Counted from the first letter of the stretch, positions 39,825 to 50,004 are shown. The stretch is 54,005 nucleotides of DNA from Emiliania huxleyi CCMP1516 (GCF_000372725.1 NW_005200615.1:85537-139541), one strand, 5' to 3'. Numbers and translations: made by a program. Notes: generated by a model not told the origin, from the letters alone.

Positions 39825-41081
39825 TCAGACCTTCTTCCCGAGCCCTGCTGCCGCCTCAATTGCCGCCGCCGCCGCCGCTATTCCGGGCGCCTGCAGCATC
39901 GCCTGCTGCACCTTCTCGGCGTTTGCCTTGAACGACGGCTCGTCGAGCACGCGGGAGACGGCCGTTGCCACCGCGTTGGCGGTACATCTCTTATGGTCCA
40001 CGGTGATCGCGCAGCCGTGCTGCCTCAGCAGCTCGGCGTTGGCAGGCTGGTCTCCAAAGAAGGGGATGGATACGACTGGCTTGCCCGCCGAGGCGGTCTC
40101 GAGCACGCCGCCCCACCCGCAGTGCGACACGACGCACGCGAGGCGCGGCAGCCTCATGAGCTCAAGCTGTGGTATCCACGAGGCCACGAAGAGTCGGTCG
40201 GAGCCTCTCAGCGCCGCGGCGGGCAGGTGCGCCTGCGCCGCCTCTTTGAGCGACCAGCAAGTGACGCAGCGGCACAGCGAGAGAGCGTCGTGCAGCACGC
40301 GCACCAGCCGCTCGTCGAGTGTGGCCTGTGTGCCGGTGGTGATGTACACGAGCGGTAGATCTGACGGCGTGCTGTCGAGCCAGCGGAGAAGCGGCGCATG
40401 GCGGGGGTTGGCCGCGCTGAGACCGTGCGCCCGCGCGCTGAGCGGGAAGAGAGGTCCGGTCATGACGACGCTGGGCGGCAGCCCGGCGGGAGGCGGCGGG
40501 GCGTCTATTGCCCAAGTTGAGTTGAGCAGGATGATGAGGTCGCCAGCGTGCGCCTTGGCGATGCGCGGGCGCATCTCCTCGCGCATGAACCGGACCGCCT
40601 CCCAGCTCATGTGGCGCGGCCTAATGCACGGCAGGCAGCGCAGCACAGCGTACAGCTTGGGGATCACGGTCGTGATCATGTTGTAGATGGCGTAGTTGGC
40701 GGGCATGTTGATGACTAGCGGCAGATCATGCTGCGCCTCGGCGATCCAAAACCCGGCGAGCCCAAACAGGTCGGCCACAAGCACGTCTGGCTTGAACGCG
40801 GCCACTGCGGCCTGCAGCGGCGCGAGCTCTTGCTCGGCACAGTAGTAGACGAGTGGACCCTTGAGGCCCATAGCGGGCGGGCCCATCTGCAGGCAGATGG
40901 CCTCGTCGATCTCCGATGCGAGCCCGTGGAAGCTGCCGCCTGCCGCCTCCACGCGCGCAGCACACTTGGCGCGGCGGCACTCGGCGGCCGCAAGGCAGAC
41001 GGTGAAGCCCTTGAGCGTTGAAAGCCCCTCCGCAAGGTGCGCCGTGGGCATCAGGTGGCCTAGGTGGGCGGCTACCGACAT
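39825..41081 (-). CDS. UDP-glycosyltransferase (GT1 family)
   Basis: 418 codons from ATG 41081, no intron needed. The N-terminal acceptor domain starts AAHLGHLMPTAHLAEGLS, matching the GHxxPxxxLA helix of GT1 enzymes. The C-terminal donor domain carries VYITTGTQATL and a good PSPG-like signature: SWIPQLELMRLPRLACVVSH, then CGWGGVLETASAGKPVVSIP and GDQPANAELL. The His and the terminal D-Q of the signature are present. It transfers sugar from a UDP-sugar to a lipid, sterol or small molecule; the acceptor is unknown. The first beta-strand is short. In-frame sequence upstream (TPWPTV, after a possible acceptor TTAACAG near 41103) could come from a missing 5' exon, so the start is not certain. There is no C-terminal membrane anchor, unlike animal UGTs. 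Confidence 0.88.
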   Translation of the reverse strand: MSVAAHLGHLMPTAHLAEGLSTLKGFTVCLAAAECRRAKCAARVEAAGGSFHGLASEIDEAICLQMGPPAMGLKGPLVYYCAEQELAPLQAAVAAFKPDVLVADLFGLAGFWIAEAQHDLPLVINMPANYAIYNMITTVIPKLYAVLRCLPCIRPRHMSWEAVRFMREEMRPRIAKAHAGDLIILLNSTWAIDAPPPPAGLPPSVVMTGPLFPLSARAHGLSAANPRHAPLLRWLDSTPSDLPLVYITTGTQATLDERLVRVLHDALSLCRCVTCWSLKEAAQAHLPAAALRGSDRLFVASWIPQLELMRLPRLACVVSHCGWGGVLETASAGKPVVSIPFFGDQPANAELLRQHGCAITVDHKRCTANAVATAVSRVLDEPSFKANAEKVQQAMLQAPGIAAAAAAIEAAAGLGKKV

Positions 41082-41115
41082 GACAGTTGGCCACGGCGTC
41101 TGTTAACAAAACTCG
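41082..41115. promoter_or_regulatory. 34-bp spacer between divergent start codons
   Basis: The ATG of the UGT (minus) and of the RING/AP2-like gene (plus) are only 34 bp apart. Either the two transcripts overlap at their 5' ends or the UGT has an upstream exon inside the neighbouring gene. Confidence 0.5.
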
Positions 41116-41392
41116 ATGTCGGTGACCCAGTGCTGCGCCTGCCTGTTGCCGATCGAGAGCGGCGAGACGCACTCGCTTATCGGCTGCGCCGGCGGGCACA
41201 GAATCCATAAGGACTGCCTGCGCGACTGGCAGCGCACCGACTGTGCGCGCGGGCTGCGGTGCCGCGCGCGCTCTGACGCTGCGTTGAGCGGCGGCGGCCG
41301 GCAAGCTGTGCCGTGCCCGACGTGCTGCATAAACGAAAAGGGCTTCGGCCACCTGGCCATCGGCAGCGACGACGACGACGTCGACGACGATT

Positions 41393-41424
<32 letters not shown>

Positions 41425-42753
41425 AGCGGCGGCGGCGGCGGCGAGGAGGAGGAGGGGGAGGAGGGAGAGGAGGTGGGCGGCGAGGAGAAGCCCGCGAAGC
41501 GAGCCCGCTTCAGCTTCACGCAGCAGCTCCCGGAGCCGGCGCGGCGCGCGGCGGGCGTGATCGCGTCCTCGGCCGGCAGCGCTTGCGGGGCGGTGTGGGC
41601 ATGGGGCTCCGCGCAGCTCGCCTCGCTCAGCGGAGCGTGCAGCCGGCCGGCGCTGCCGCCGCCGCCGTGCCTCGAGGCGGCGGCCGCATTCGCGCGGGCG
41701 GAGGAGGAGGCTCCGGTGACGGGGGCGGAGGGGCACGGCGGCGAGGCGCGCAAGGCGCCGGACCGCAAGCGGAAGCGGGACTACACGGGGCCGCTTGGCC
41801 CCTTTGAGCAACCGCGCACCCCCCTCGGCCGCGCGCTCCTCGCGGACGCGAAGGCGGCTGGGGTGGAGCCGCCGCGATCGGCGATCTCAAACACCGGATA
41901 CGTCGGCGTCCACTTTGACGGCACGAGGTATCGGGTGTACACGTACGGTGCCTTTACGTCGGTGCACCGTGCCACGTACCGAACGGCAGAGCACGCCGCG
42001 ATCGCACGCGCGCGCGCCGTGTCGTTCCAACCCGGGACCTCAGCGGACGACGGGCGCTCGCGTGCGACAGACGGTCGACGGGCGTCGCTCTCCGCCGAAG
42101 AAGCGGTCGAGCAGGCGCGGAGGGAGGGCCTCACTCTGGCTGAGAGCAGCAGCAGCAACAGCGGCTACAAGAACGTCTGCTACTGCCCGAATCAGAAAGG
42201 CCGCATGAAGTACAAGGTGAATGCGACGATTGGCGGGAAGAGGGCCACCCTCGGCTACTTCGCCACCGCCGAGGAGGCGGCGCTCTGCTACGCCCGCAGG
42301 ATGGCGGACAGCGGGCTTCGGCTGCGGGCGTCGGCGCTGCAGGCAGCGGCGCGCGGGGAGGCGGAGGCGGCGCTGGAGGGGGAGGCGCCGCTGCTCGTGC
42401 CGGAGGGGTTCGAGATTGTGGCGGCCTCGCCGACGGAGGAGCAGCTCGACCCGACCAGCCCGGCCAGTGACGCGCTCGTCGAGCAGCGCATCATGGTCCG
42501 CTTCGAGAACTACGGCTGGTGCGTGGGCAAGATTACGGCGAAGGTGAACGACGGCCGGCGCACGATCGAGCGTGACCGCGTCAACTTCGTCGCCGAGTTC
42601 AACGTTGACAACGGCGCGGCGACGGACCTCTCGCTCGAGTCGTCGATGTACGACTGCTCGCCGTCGGCAGAGTACCAGTCGTGGCTGCTGCTCGAGCCTG
42701 TTCCGGCGCCGACGGAGGCGGCGGCCCTGCCAGCGGCGGCCGGCGGCGCGTGA
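41116..42753 (+). CDS. RING-like zinc finger plus two AP2-like domains, putative regulator
   Basis: 545 codons from ATG 41116. Residues 6-75 form a RING-like finger (CCACLLPIESGETH, CAGGHRIHKDC, C-x-x-C in PCPTC). An acidic tract (DDDDVDDDY), a poly-Gly run and a Glu-rich run follow, then basic DRKRKRD. Two AP2/ERF-like domains follow: SNTGYVGVHFDGTRYRVYTY with a TAEHAAIARARA helix, and SGYKNVCYCPNQKGRMKYKV with KRATLGYFATAEEAALCYAR. The second is closer to consensus (YxVxxxxxGKxxxLGxFxTxEEAAxxYxR). The C-terminal module, MVRFENYGWCVGKITAKVND, is a tudor-like domain seen in algal proteins. The expected role is nuclear DNA binding with possible ubiquitin-ligase function. No intron is needed. 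Confidence 0.82.
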
Positions 42754-42775
42754 AGAGGTGGAACCGGCTGGGGCC

Positions 42776-42886
<111 letters not shown>

Positions 42887-43010
42887 GGGGCAGTTGCTGC
42901 GCGTCCAGGCGCCGGACGGCATCGTGCCGACGCCGCTCAAGGCTGGCGAGGGTAGTGAGATTGGAAGGAGGTAAAACTATTAAAAAATCGCCGAGAAGGT
43001 TTTTTCTTTC

Positions 43011-43530
43011 ATGTCGGTAGCCGCCCTGTGTGTGTGTGTGTACTTCCTGTACGCCTCGTTCACCAGACCCTCGCTCCGTGTACAGCTCACAGCTCACTAC
43101 AGCACGCACCAAGGAGGCAACGGAAACGCTACCAATGACGCGAACCGAGGCACGGGCGACGGCGGGGACGGGGAGGGCGACAGCGACGTCGAGGTTGACG
43201 CAACGGTATCGAGAGCGCCACCCAAAAGGAGCCGGACAGCCATGGAGGTCACCGAATGGAGGGCGAACGGCACAATACGAAAAGGCAGGGCGAGGCGGAT
43301 GGAGAAAGAAGTGCCGAGGAGGCCATGGTGGAGGGGAGGGACGGGAGGACGAAAGAAGGGCGAGGAGGACGAGCGGCCCGCACAGGCCGCGAGCAGACAG
43401 CGCCTGCTGGCCATCTCGAGACATTCGCAAAGAACGCTAGCTACATGGGAGGGCTTCGTGAAGGATGGATTGAAAAACATTCGAACAAAGAAGAGGCGAC
43501 GGGAGGAACCGGCAGAGGATGCAGTGACGT

Positions 43531-43532
<2 letters not shown>
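43011..43532 (+). CDS. Small basic hypothetical protein
   Basis: 173 codons from ATG 43011 (tttc-ATGTCGG). A short hydrophobic N-terminus (MSVAALCVCVYFLYASF) could be a signal or anchor. An acidic Asp/Gly stretch (GDGGDGEGDSDVEVD) follows, then Arg/Lys-rich sequence ending IRTKKRRREEPAEDAVT. No domain is recognised. The opposite strand is open too, and the ORF runs into a CA microsatellite. Composition is plausible for a nuclear basic protein, but coding status is uncertain. Confidence 0.3.

Positions 43533-43621
<89 letters not shown>
43531..43621. repeat. CA microsatellite, about 45 units
   Basis: Uninterrupted CA over about 90 bp. Confidence 0.98.
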
Positions 43622-43624
<3 letters not shown>

Positions 43625-43799
43625 GCTCTGAATACTCTACGCGTGTACGCGATCGGTTTCCTTTTCTTCTTTCTAAGTGCCTCGCCGCCCTCGCAGGAGT
43701 CGCTTAGGCGGCTCCCGTGGTGTACCTGTGTTAGTGCCAGTGCGCGCCAGTCCCGTGCCCAGTGTTGTGCGAGGGAGTTTATGTATGTATGTAGGAAGG

Positions 43800-44035
43800 T
43801 GAAGAACAGCCAGGCTCGGACTGGACACCAACGCGGTATGGGTGGACGCGGGACAGATGATGACGACACGCACGAGCGACACACAGACACAAACAGGCTC
43901 ACAAGACACACAGCCAGCTGGCTGCCACACACCCTGAGTTGGCGTACACATAACTCAGGGCCACATTCTCCCTGTCGCCCCCGCCAGCACTCCAAGGTGC
44001 CAAGAGAAACAAACAAGGGCACAACAAACAACAGA
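43800..44035 (-). repeat. Dispersed repeat, inverted copy of 34670-34915
   Basis: See the copy at 34670. A short block just left of this one (GTGTTGTGCGAGGGAGTTT at 43762) also occurs at 8755, so the element may be longer and mosaic. 44036-44747 otherwise shows no gene. Confidence 0.9.
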
Positions 44036-44747
44036 CAACAGAGGCGAAGGGGGTGAGGCTAGAGCAGGCTTGCTCGGCCTCTAGCAATCTCCGCCGACCG
44101 CGAGGCCGGACTAGACCGTGTGTGGGGTCTTGTGAGGTGTCTCTGGTCACTCTCCTCAGAGGCTAGCCGCCAGCCGCTAGCCCTATCTCGCACTCACAGG
44201 CAATGACAATCCAATGGAGTTTGGTTGTAAAATTCTTCTTTCTAAAGCCCGACGGCCTTTGTTGTAGGCGTGCGCCCTCTACCGCTTCTACCAGTTCCAC
44301 ACCGTTGACGCGAATTCCCCGTGGCAAGCGAATGCGGGAATTACGCCATCTAACCAGGCGCTAATCATTGATTAGGGAGATGCATGCGATCTGCCTGGCG
44401 CTCGTATTGCCGGCGGTCGTGGCGCAGATGCGGGAGATTGCGAGCGCAACCGTCTGCTAATAACCTCGAATCTCAAACGCGGGAGAGTGCGAGCCGCGTC
44501 TGAGAGGAGATTGTTGCGAATCTCGACGAATCTCCGAATCTCAGATGCTTGAGATGATTGTGACGCCGCTGTCAGACGAGCTCCAGCAGCCGTGCACTCG
44601 GCCCCGATCTCCGAGACGGTCTCGTCGTTTTGTTGAGAGAATATTTTCAGCTGCGACGCAAACATAAGAAAAACCGGCGCCCACCCACTCGCGACACGCC
44701 TTGAGCTCACGATTCGCGGAAGCTCGCCGCTGTCGAGCGAGCCGCTG

Positions 44748-45453
44748 TTGAGCAGGCCACAAGGCGGAAATCAGGCCGAGGACACCAACGTGGCCGAGTA
44801 CTTTGACCGCGGCTGGTGCTTCACAGAGGCCAGCTGGGCGAGCCTGACAAAGGCCTGGAGCCTCTCGCTCGACCTCGGCAAGATGCGCGACGGCAAGGAG
44901 TACGACTACTGGAGCCTCCCTCGACGACTGCACCCAGGACGGCGGCCGGCGCCCTCCGCTGCTGCCGTCTGTGTTCGCGGCGGAGCTGGAGACGAAAAGC
45001 TTCACCAACGGCAAGGACGACAAGCCGCTGGTGAAGCGGCTGTACGAGGCCGCCTTCGAGGAGCAGTTTGGCAAGGCGACCGTGCTGGGCTACAGCAGCC
45101 TTGGCTGGGGCGACGCGGAGGCGGCGCAGCTGTCGGAGGTCCTCGCGAGCGGGGCAGCGCCGCGGCTCGAGGAGCTCTTTCTCGGCGACAACAAGATTGG
45201 CGACGAGGGCTGCAAGGCGCTGGCCGCCGCCCTCAAGGAGGGGGCAGCGCCGAGCTCGAAGGTGTGAGACGCCTCCCCTCGCCACACGCCCCTCCCCCGC
45301 CCAATGCTCATCGCACCTCCCCTCGCGTGCAGACGCTCGAGCGGCATCAGGCTGGTCTGAGCCCACCAGCCCCGAACAAGAAGCTGGTGGCCGTGTGCAA
45401 GAAGCGCGGCATCAGGCTGGTTGGAGCTGTCTGTGTCCCCTGCGCTCGCCATG
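44748..45453 (+). CDS. Leucine-rich-repeat protein, frameshifted or misassembled near 44918
   Basis: The first part reads VAEYFDRGWCFTEASWASLT and SLSLDLGKMRDGKEYDYWS, a motif that precedes LRRs in several algal proteins. From about 44920 the coherent frame shifts to LDDCTQDGGRRPPLLPSVFA and GKDDKPLVKRLYEAAFEEQF. One RNH1/NLR-type repeat follows: LSEVLASGAAPRLEELFLGD, NKIGDEGCKALAAALKEG. An intron (about 45265 to the CGTGCAG before 45334) leads to a tail with KKLVAVCKKRGIRLV, a common ending of this family. GCGGCATCAGGCTGGT is repeated 64 bp apart in the last exon. Either a one-base indel or an unseen mini-intron breaks the frame. Only one full LRR is present, few for a functional solenoid, so decay is possible. 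The 5' end is unresolved. Confidence 0.55.
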
Positions 45454-45599
45454 CATGTAGCGGCCGCTGTGTGTGTGAGTGTGTGTGTGTGGATGCGAGA
45501 ATAGCTCCGCCGTTCATGGAGGCAACCTTGAGGACGCGCCAGGCCCGCTCTTCGACCTTGAGGACAAGCAGGGCTTTGCTTCGCTGACCGGCCTCGCCT

Positions 45600-45725
45600 C
45601 CGGCGGGCTCTACATACGAGATTGCATGAGATCGCACGAGCTCACACGAGATCGCACGAGATCTCATCTCCCGAGACCACACGAGGCCAAACGAGACCAC
45701 ACGAGACCACACACCCGAGATCACT
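45600..45725. repeat. CACACGAGAT/CGAGACCA degenerate minisatellite
   Basis: Repeats of CACGAGATCG and CACACGAGACC-type units, similar in period (10-12 bp) to the intronic minisatellites elsewhere in the window. Confidence 0.8.
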
Positions 45726-45726
45726 A

Positions 45727-45841
45727 CAAGAGGAACTTGTTCAGCAGGATCCAGGACAGGTCTGACGCACTACCTCACTGGGCCTGAGATCATCGAGACA
45801 GCGCCCGTCACCGTCTCGGGTTTGTGTGGAGTCGAACCAGC
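45727..45841 (-). repeat. SINE-like repeat, copy 1 (inverted)
   Basis: Reverse complement of the 5' part of copies at 45993 and 50005. In its own orientation it begins GGTTCGACTCC, which matches the tRNA B-box consensus, then CAAACCCGAGACGGTGACGG and CTCAGGCCCAGTGAGGTAGT. Confidence 0.75.
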
Positions 45842-45992
45842 TGCCTACTGCTGCTAGTAGCCCTAACTCGCACTCATGGGAGATGTCAATTCATTGTATG
45901 AGTGTATGCGAGCAGAGGCGCGTGTGCTGATTCTAGATCGCACGCCGTGTCGCTTTGGTTGGCGACACCCACCCGTCTCTAAAAGAATTTGA

Positions 45993-46270
45993 GTGGCTCG
46001 ACCCCACGCAAACCCGAGACGGTGACGGGATGCTGTCGTACGATGATCTCAGGCCCAGTGAGGTAGTGCATCTGACTATCCCGGATCGCCTGCTGAACAA
46101 GTTCCTCTTGTAGCTCGATCGGTCACACCCCCATCGCCGTCGGGGAGAGGGGGACGACACTGCTTCGGCAGCGTGCACCTCGATCCTGTACCGTGTTTGT
46201 TATGACCCCCCCCCGATGAACACACCAGTGAGGGAGGGCGAGACGATCGAGGGGTCCCGTACCAGGCGGA
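45993..46270 (+). repeat. SINE-like repeat, copy 2
   Basis: About 90% like 50005-50288, continuing past the part held by copy 1 into CTGAACAAGTTCCTCTTGTA, CATCGCCGTCGGGGAGAG and GTGAGGGAGGGCGAGACGAT. With copy 1 it makes an inverted pair with a spacer of about 150 bp. Confidence 0.85.
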
Positions 46271-46429
46271 ACCGACAGGAGCCTTCGCCAACTAAAAAAC
46301 ACAGCACCGATGCCGACTTAGTGTGGGGAGGGTCGGCGAGCACTCACTCACTAGGCGGCGCCGCAGGGCCGGGGCACTGGCCACGGCCTCGCCGACCACT
46401 AGAAGGCGGCCCACCCACTACGCACACCA

Positions 46430-46675
46430 ACTTAAGTGCGCGGGGTGGCGGGAGGCACTCACCCACTAGCCTGCTCGCCCGCGGCCCACTCACTACGCGC
46501 ACTAACTTAGTGCGCGGGGTGGCGGGAGGCACTCACTTCCGCGCACTAAGAGTTAGTGCGCGTAGTAGCCGAGCCCGCCTCCGTCCGCCGGCGAAGGGCA
46601 CTACGAGCGGCCCGCCGGACCACTCCCCTCGCGGCCGGCCGGAGGCACTCACTTCCGCGCACTAAGTTAGTGCGC
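46430..46675. repeat. Cluster of near-perfect palindromes GCGCACTAA-n-TTAGTGCGC
   Basis: Palindromes at 46497-46515 (1-nt centre), 46541-46561 (3-nt centre) and 46657-46675 (1-nt centre) all have identical 9-bp arms. A half-copy (AAGTGCGC) is at 46435-46442. They alternate with GGTGGCGGGAGGCACTCAC blocks. No coding sequence is evident. Confidence 0.9.
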
Positions 46676-47012
46676 ATAGTGTCCCGGCCTCCGACCACGA
46701 CTCCCGGGAGCACTTCACCACTTGACCCGCCTCGGCGCACCACTAGCCCTCGTCCAGCTCACAGACTAACTTGCGTCGACTTAGTTCCCGCAGGGCCCGG
46801 GACCACTCACTCACTACAGCATCTGTGCTCTTCACACGACCTGGCGAAGGCTCCTGGAACCGACCCTTTCCAGTGCTCAAGTGCTCAAAAGAATTTCGTT
46901 CGCCGAGTCTCCCGCCGCCCAAGTGCTGCCCATCCCTCCGAGCCGCAGCCTCCATCCCTCCCTCGTCCATCCCGCCGTTTACACGTTCCTGGCCGAGGAT
47001 GGAGGCACTATC

Positions 47013-48957
47013 ATGACCGCTGACGTCAGCGTGGTGCTGCCGTGTGCGTACGAGTACGAGTACGCCGCGCGGACAGTCAGGTCTGTGTCGGCGGCGACGC
47101 CGCCCGAAATCTTGCGCGAGATAGTCGTGGTCGACGACGGCAGCACGCCTCCGCTTCGCATCCCCGAGCCGGCGCGGTGGAAGGCCTTCGTGGTTCGCCT
47201 CGAGAAGACGGGCGGCCTGATTCGCGCGCGGATCGCCGGCGCTGCGGCGGCGACGGGCGCCGTCATCATCTTCTTTGACTGCCACGTCAGGCCGATGGAC
47301 GGGTACTGGCGCGGGCTACTCGCGCCGATCGAGGCAGACTACCGCGTCGCCACTGTCCCGACCGTCACCAGGCTGGATGCGGCGACGTGGCAGCCCGTCG
47401 GCAGCCCCACGAGAGGAGGCGCAAAGTGCTACCTCACCTTTGACGCCGATTTCAAGTGGACGTTCGACGCGACGGACGACGTGCCCATCATGAGCGGCGG
47501 GTTGCTCGCCATCAGTCGCCGCTGGTGGAACGAGACGGGCGGCTATGACAGCTCAATGCTCGGGTGGGGCGGCGAAAACATCGACCTCTCCCTGCGCATC
47601 TGGCGCTGCGGCGGAGCCATCAAGGCCGCCAAGGAATCGTACGTCGCGCACATGTATCGGGAGCAGGGCAAGCCCAAGACGGCGGCCCGCTTCCGCGTCC
47701 CGAAGGGTGCGCCGACGCGGAACCGCGCCACGTCCGCCCGCGCGCACTTTGGGCGGCTGTGGGCCAAGACGGCGGCGTTCCCGCTCTTTGAAGCGCACCG
47801 TCTCGCGCCACCCGACACGTCAAACATCGAGCGGTGGGCAGGATACGGGACACGTCCACGAACACGCCCACGAACACGCCCACGACACGCCCACGACACG
47901 CCCACGACACGCCCACGAACACGCCCACGACACGCCCACGACACGCCCACGACACGCCCACGACACGCCCACGAACACGCCCACGACACGCCCACTTGTA
48001 TGCCGTCCGACAGCATGTCCCGGAAGCTTCCTGACATGTCTGGAGCCCTCCTCTAGGGCTCTGGCGTCGCTGCGCTGCCAATCTTTCGAGTGGTCTCCAC
48101 CATCTCCCCGCATCTCCCCATCTCTCCCCACCTCTCCCCACCTCTCCGGCGTGCACCACAGGTACCTGCGCCGCTTCGCGTACACCTGTTCACGGCTAGA
48201 GGTGTGAAGAGACGATGTTCACACCACAGGTACCTGCGCCGCTTCGAGTACATCTACCGCGACGCGGGCGTGCTGCCCGGCTCCATCTTCCAGCTCGAGG
48301 GCGGCGGCCGCACATGCCTGTCGTCGACGACGGCCGAGCCGGTGATTCCGCGACACGCCCACGACACGCCCACGACACGTCCACGACACGCCCACGACAC
48401 GCCCACGACACGCCCACGACTCGTCCACGACACGCCCACGACACCGCCACGACACCGCCACGACACCGCCACGACACCGCCACGACACCGCCACGACACC
48501 GCCACGACACGCCCACGACACGCCCACGACACGCCCACGACACCGCCACGACACCGCCACGACACCGCCACGACGCGCCCACGACACGTCCACGGCACGC
48601 CCACGACACGTCCACGGCACGCCCACGACACGTCCACGGCACGCCCACGACTCGGCCATCTCTCGTCCCCGACCGTCCCCGTGTTACGGAAGGCCCGCAG
48701 ATCACCACTCAACAATCCCTCTGCCGAAACACCCCGTGCAAAGAAAGAGGGCCCACCAAGAACAGCAACACAAAAGACACAAAAAGTTTTTGCGGAAAAC
48801 CCTGCTTGATGGACTCAGGTCCGCGGGATGGGGCAAGCCTACCCGGAGGCACTACGGGCGCTCCCCTGCAATGCGACTGACCCGCGGCAGTGGTGGCACG
48901 AGTCGAACCGCAACGAGACGGGCCGCTGCTGCTCTGGGCTGCGCCTCTGGAATGCAG
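47013..48957 (+). CDS. GT27-like polypeptide GalNAc-transferase-type glycosyltransferase, ends uncertain
   Basis: Exons 47013-47833, 48230-48341 and 48819-48957 join in frame. The GT-A domain has VSVVLPCAYEYEYAARTVRS, EIVVVDDGSTPPLR, a DxH-type metal motif in IIFFDCHVRPMDGYW, and the diagnostic LGWGGENIDLSLRIWRCGG of ppGalNAc-transferases, followed by VPKGAPTRNR. Exon 2 (YLRRFEYIYRDAGVLPGS, then GGRTCLSS) starts the C-terminal lectin-like part. Exon 3 (LPCNATDPRQWWHESNRNET) resembles a ricin-type QxW repeat. It would transfer a sugar onto secreted proteins in the Golgi. ATG 47013 lacks a membrane anchor, so a 5' exon is probably missing, and the 3' end after 48957 is unresolved. Introns are 47834-48161 followed directly by 48162-48229 (68 bp), and 48342-48818, all GT-AG. 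Confidence 0.75.
47840..48000 (+). repeat. CACGCCCACGA 11-bp minisatellite (intron 1 of the glycosyltransferase)
   Basis: About 14 units of CACGCCCACGA with CACGTCCACGA variants. A CTCCCCATCT-type array follows at 48103-48147 in the same intron. Confidence 0.92.
48350..48655 (+). repeat. CACGCCCACGA/CACCGCCACGA 11-bp minisatellite (intron 2 of the glycosyltransferase)
   Basis: About 27 units in blocks of two variants. A related array (CACGTCCATGA) lies in an acyl-CoA synthetase intron at 36640-36720. Confidence 0.92.
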
Positions 48958-49064
48958 GTGAAGCCCGCAAACGCAAGCCCTCCAGACGCGCAACCTCGGC
49001 GCAATCTCGACCGCATATCGCTCGCATCTCGATCGCATCGCCCTCCACCAACACGGCGAATTGT

Positions 49065-49650
49065 CGTTCCCAGGTTACCCGGCTCGCGAAATTTCTTTTT
49101 CCAGATCACCCGGTAGTGGGATTCACGACTGCGTCATTCAAGCAAACGTCAAACGAGGCCGGGGATTCCGAGTCGGAGCTCTCCTTAGGACCACGTGCCG
49201 CAGGTGCTCGCTCTCTGTCTGGACGAGGTTCACGCTGACCTTTGCGCCTAGCTAGGCAGCCGTCCGTGTCCGGGTAAGCTGAAACGAGATATTTTGCCCG
49301 AGCGGGTAATCTGAAAGAGAAAAGTATGTTAGCCCCCGGGTGATCTGGACGAGAAATTTGGCCGACCGGGTAATCTGACATGAGAAATGTTAGCGACCGG
49401 GTAAGCTGAAACGCGCATTGTGGGAGACTGGGTACACTGATTTGTCAATTTTTTGATGATTTTTGAGATTCGCCTCGCAGATTACCCGGCCAACGATATT
49501 TTCCTGCTTAGCGCGATTTCCGTCAAACCAGTTTACCCAGTCTCCCACAATTCATGTTTCAGCTTACCCGGTGGCTAACATTTCTCATGTCAGATTACCC
49601 GGTCGGCCAAATTTCTCGTCCAGATCACCCGGCAACGATATTTTCCTGCT
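49065..49650. repeat. Foldback array of about 31-bp CCGGGTAANCTGA units
   Basis: GGGTAA-type cores at 49272, 49304, 49338, 49368, 49399 and 49430 (plus sense) and TTACCC-type cores near 49075, 49107, 49482, 49533, 49564, 49595 and 49625 (minus sense), mostly 30-34 bp apart. Arms 49336-49442 and 49526-49633 are about 95% complementary, with a spacer of about 85 bp. Units share AGAAATNTTNGCC. No coding sequence is seen. Confidence 0.9.
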
Positions 49651-49679
49651 CAGCAAAAAATCACGCCCCGCGCCCGGCG

Positions 49680-49980
49680 ATCGCTCGCGAGCACCAGTGA
49701 GCACCGACACGTACGGCACGATCTTTGGGCGCAAGGTCGGGCAGACGATGCAGATCTTTGCGTACCTTAAGGTACTCGAGCGACACGGCAACGAACGGTG
49801 CGTCCGGCGTGCTCATCACCGCCCTCTCCTGGCAAACCGTCGAGGTCGAGTTTGCCAATGGCGTGATCGAGAGCGTCGCCGCCGAGAACGGCCTCACTGC
49901 GATTGTCAACGCGAACAACAAGGAAGTCGGCGTCGGCGACTTGGGTGGCTCGGGCGACACCTACCCGGGGAAAGGCACAA
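49680..49980 (+). other. Possible coding remnant of unknown family
   Basis: Two plus frames read like protein: STDTYGTIFGRKVGQTMQIF (about 49698-49757) and, in another frame, NGASGVLITALSWQTVEVEF followed by NGVIESVAAENGLTAIVNAN (about 49794-49920). No join with proper splice sites is obvious. It lies between the foldback array and SINE-like copy 3. I do not recognise it. Confidence 0.25.
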
Positions 49981-50004
49981 TGAACGATGGGCTTGCCCAT
50001 CCCG

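Noticed and set aside
49065..49650. 31-bp spaced array as CRISPR
   Set aside because: Units are degenerate, occur in both orientations and form a hairpin; spacing is inside the unit, not repeat plus spacer, and there are no cas genes.
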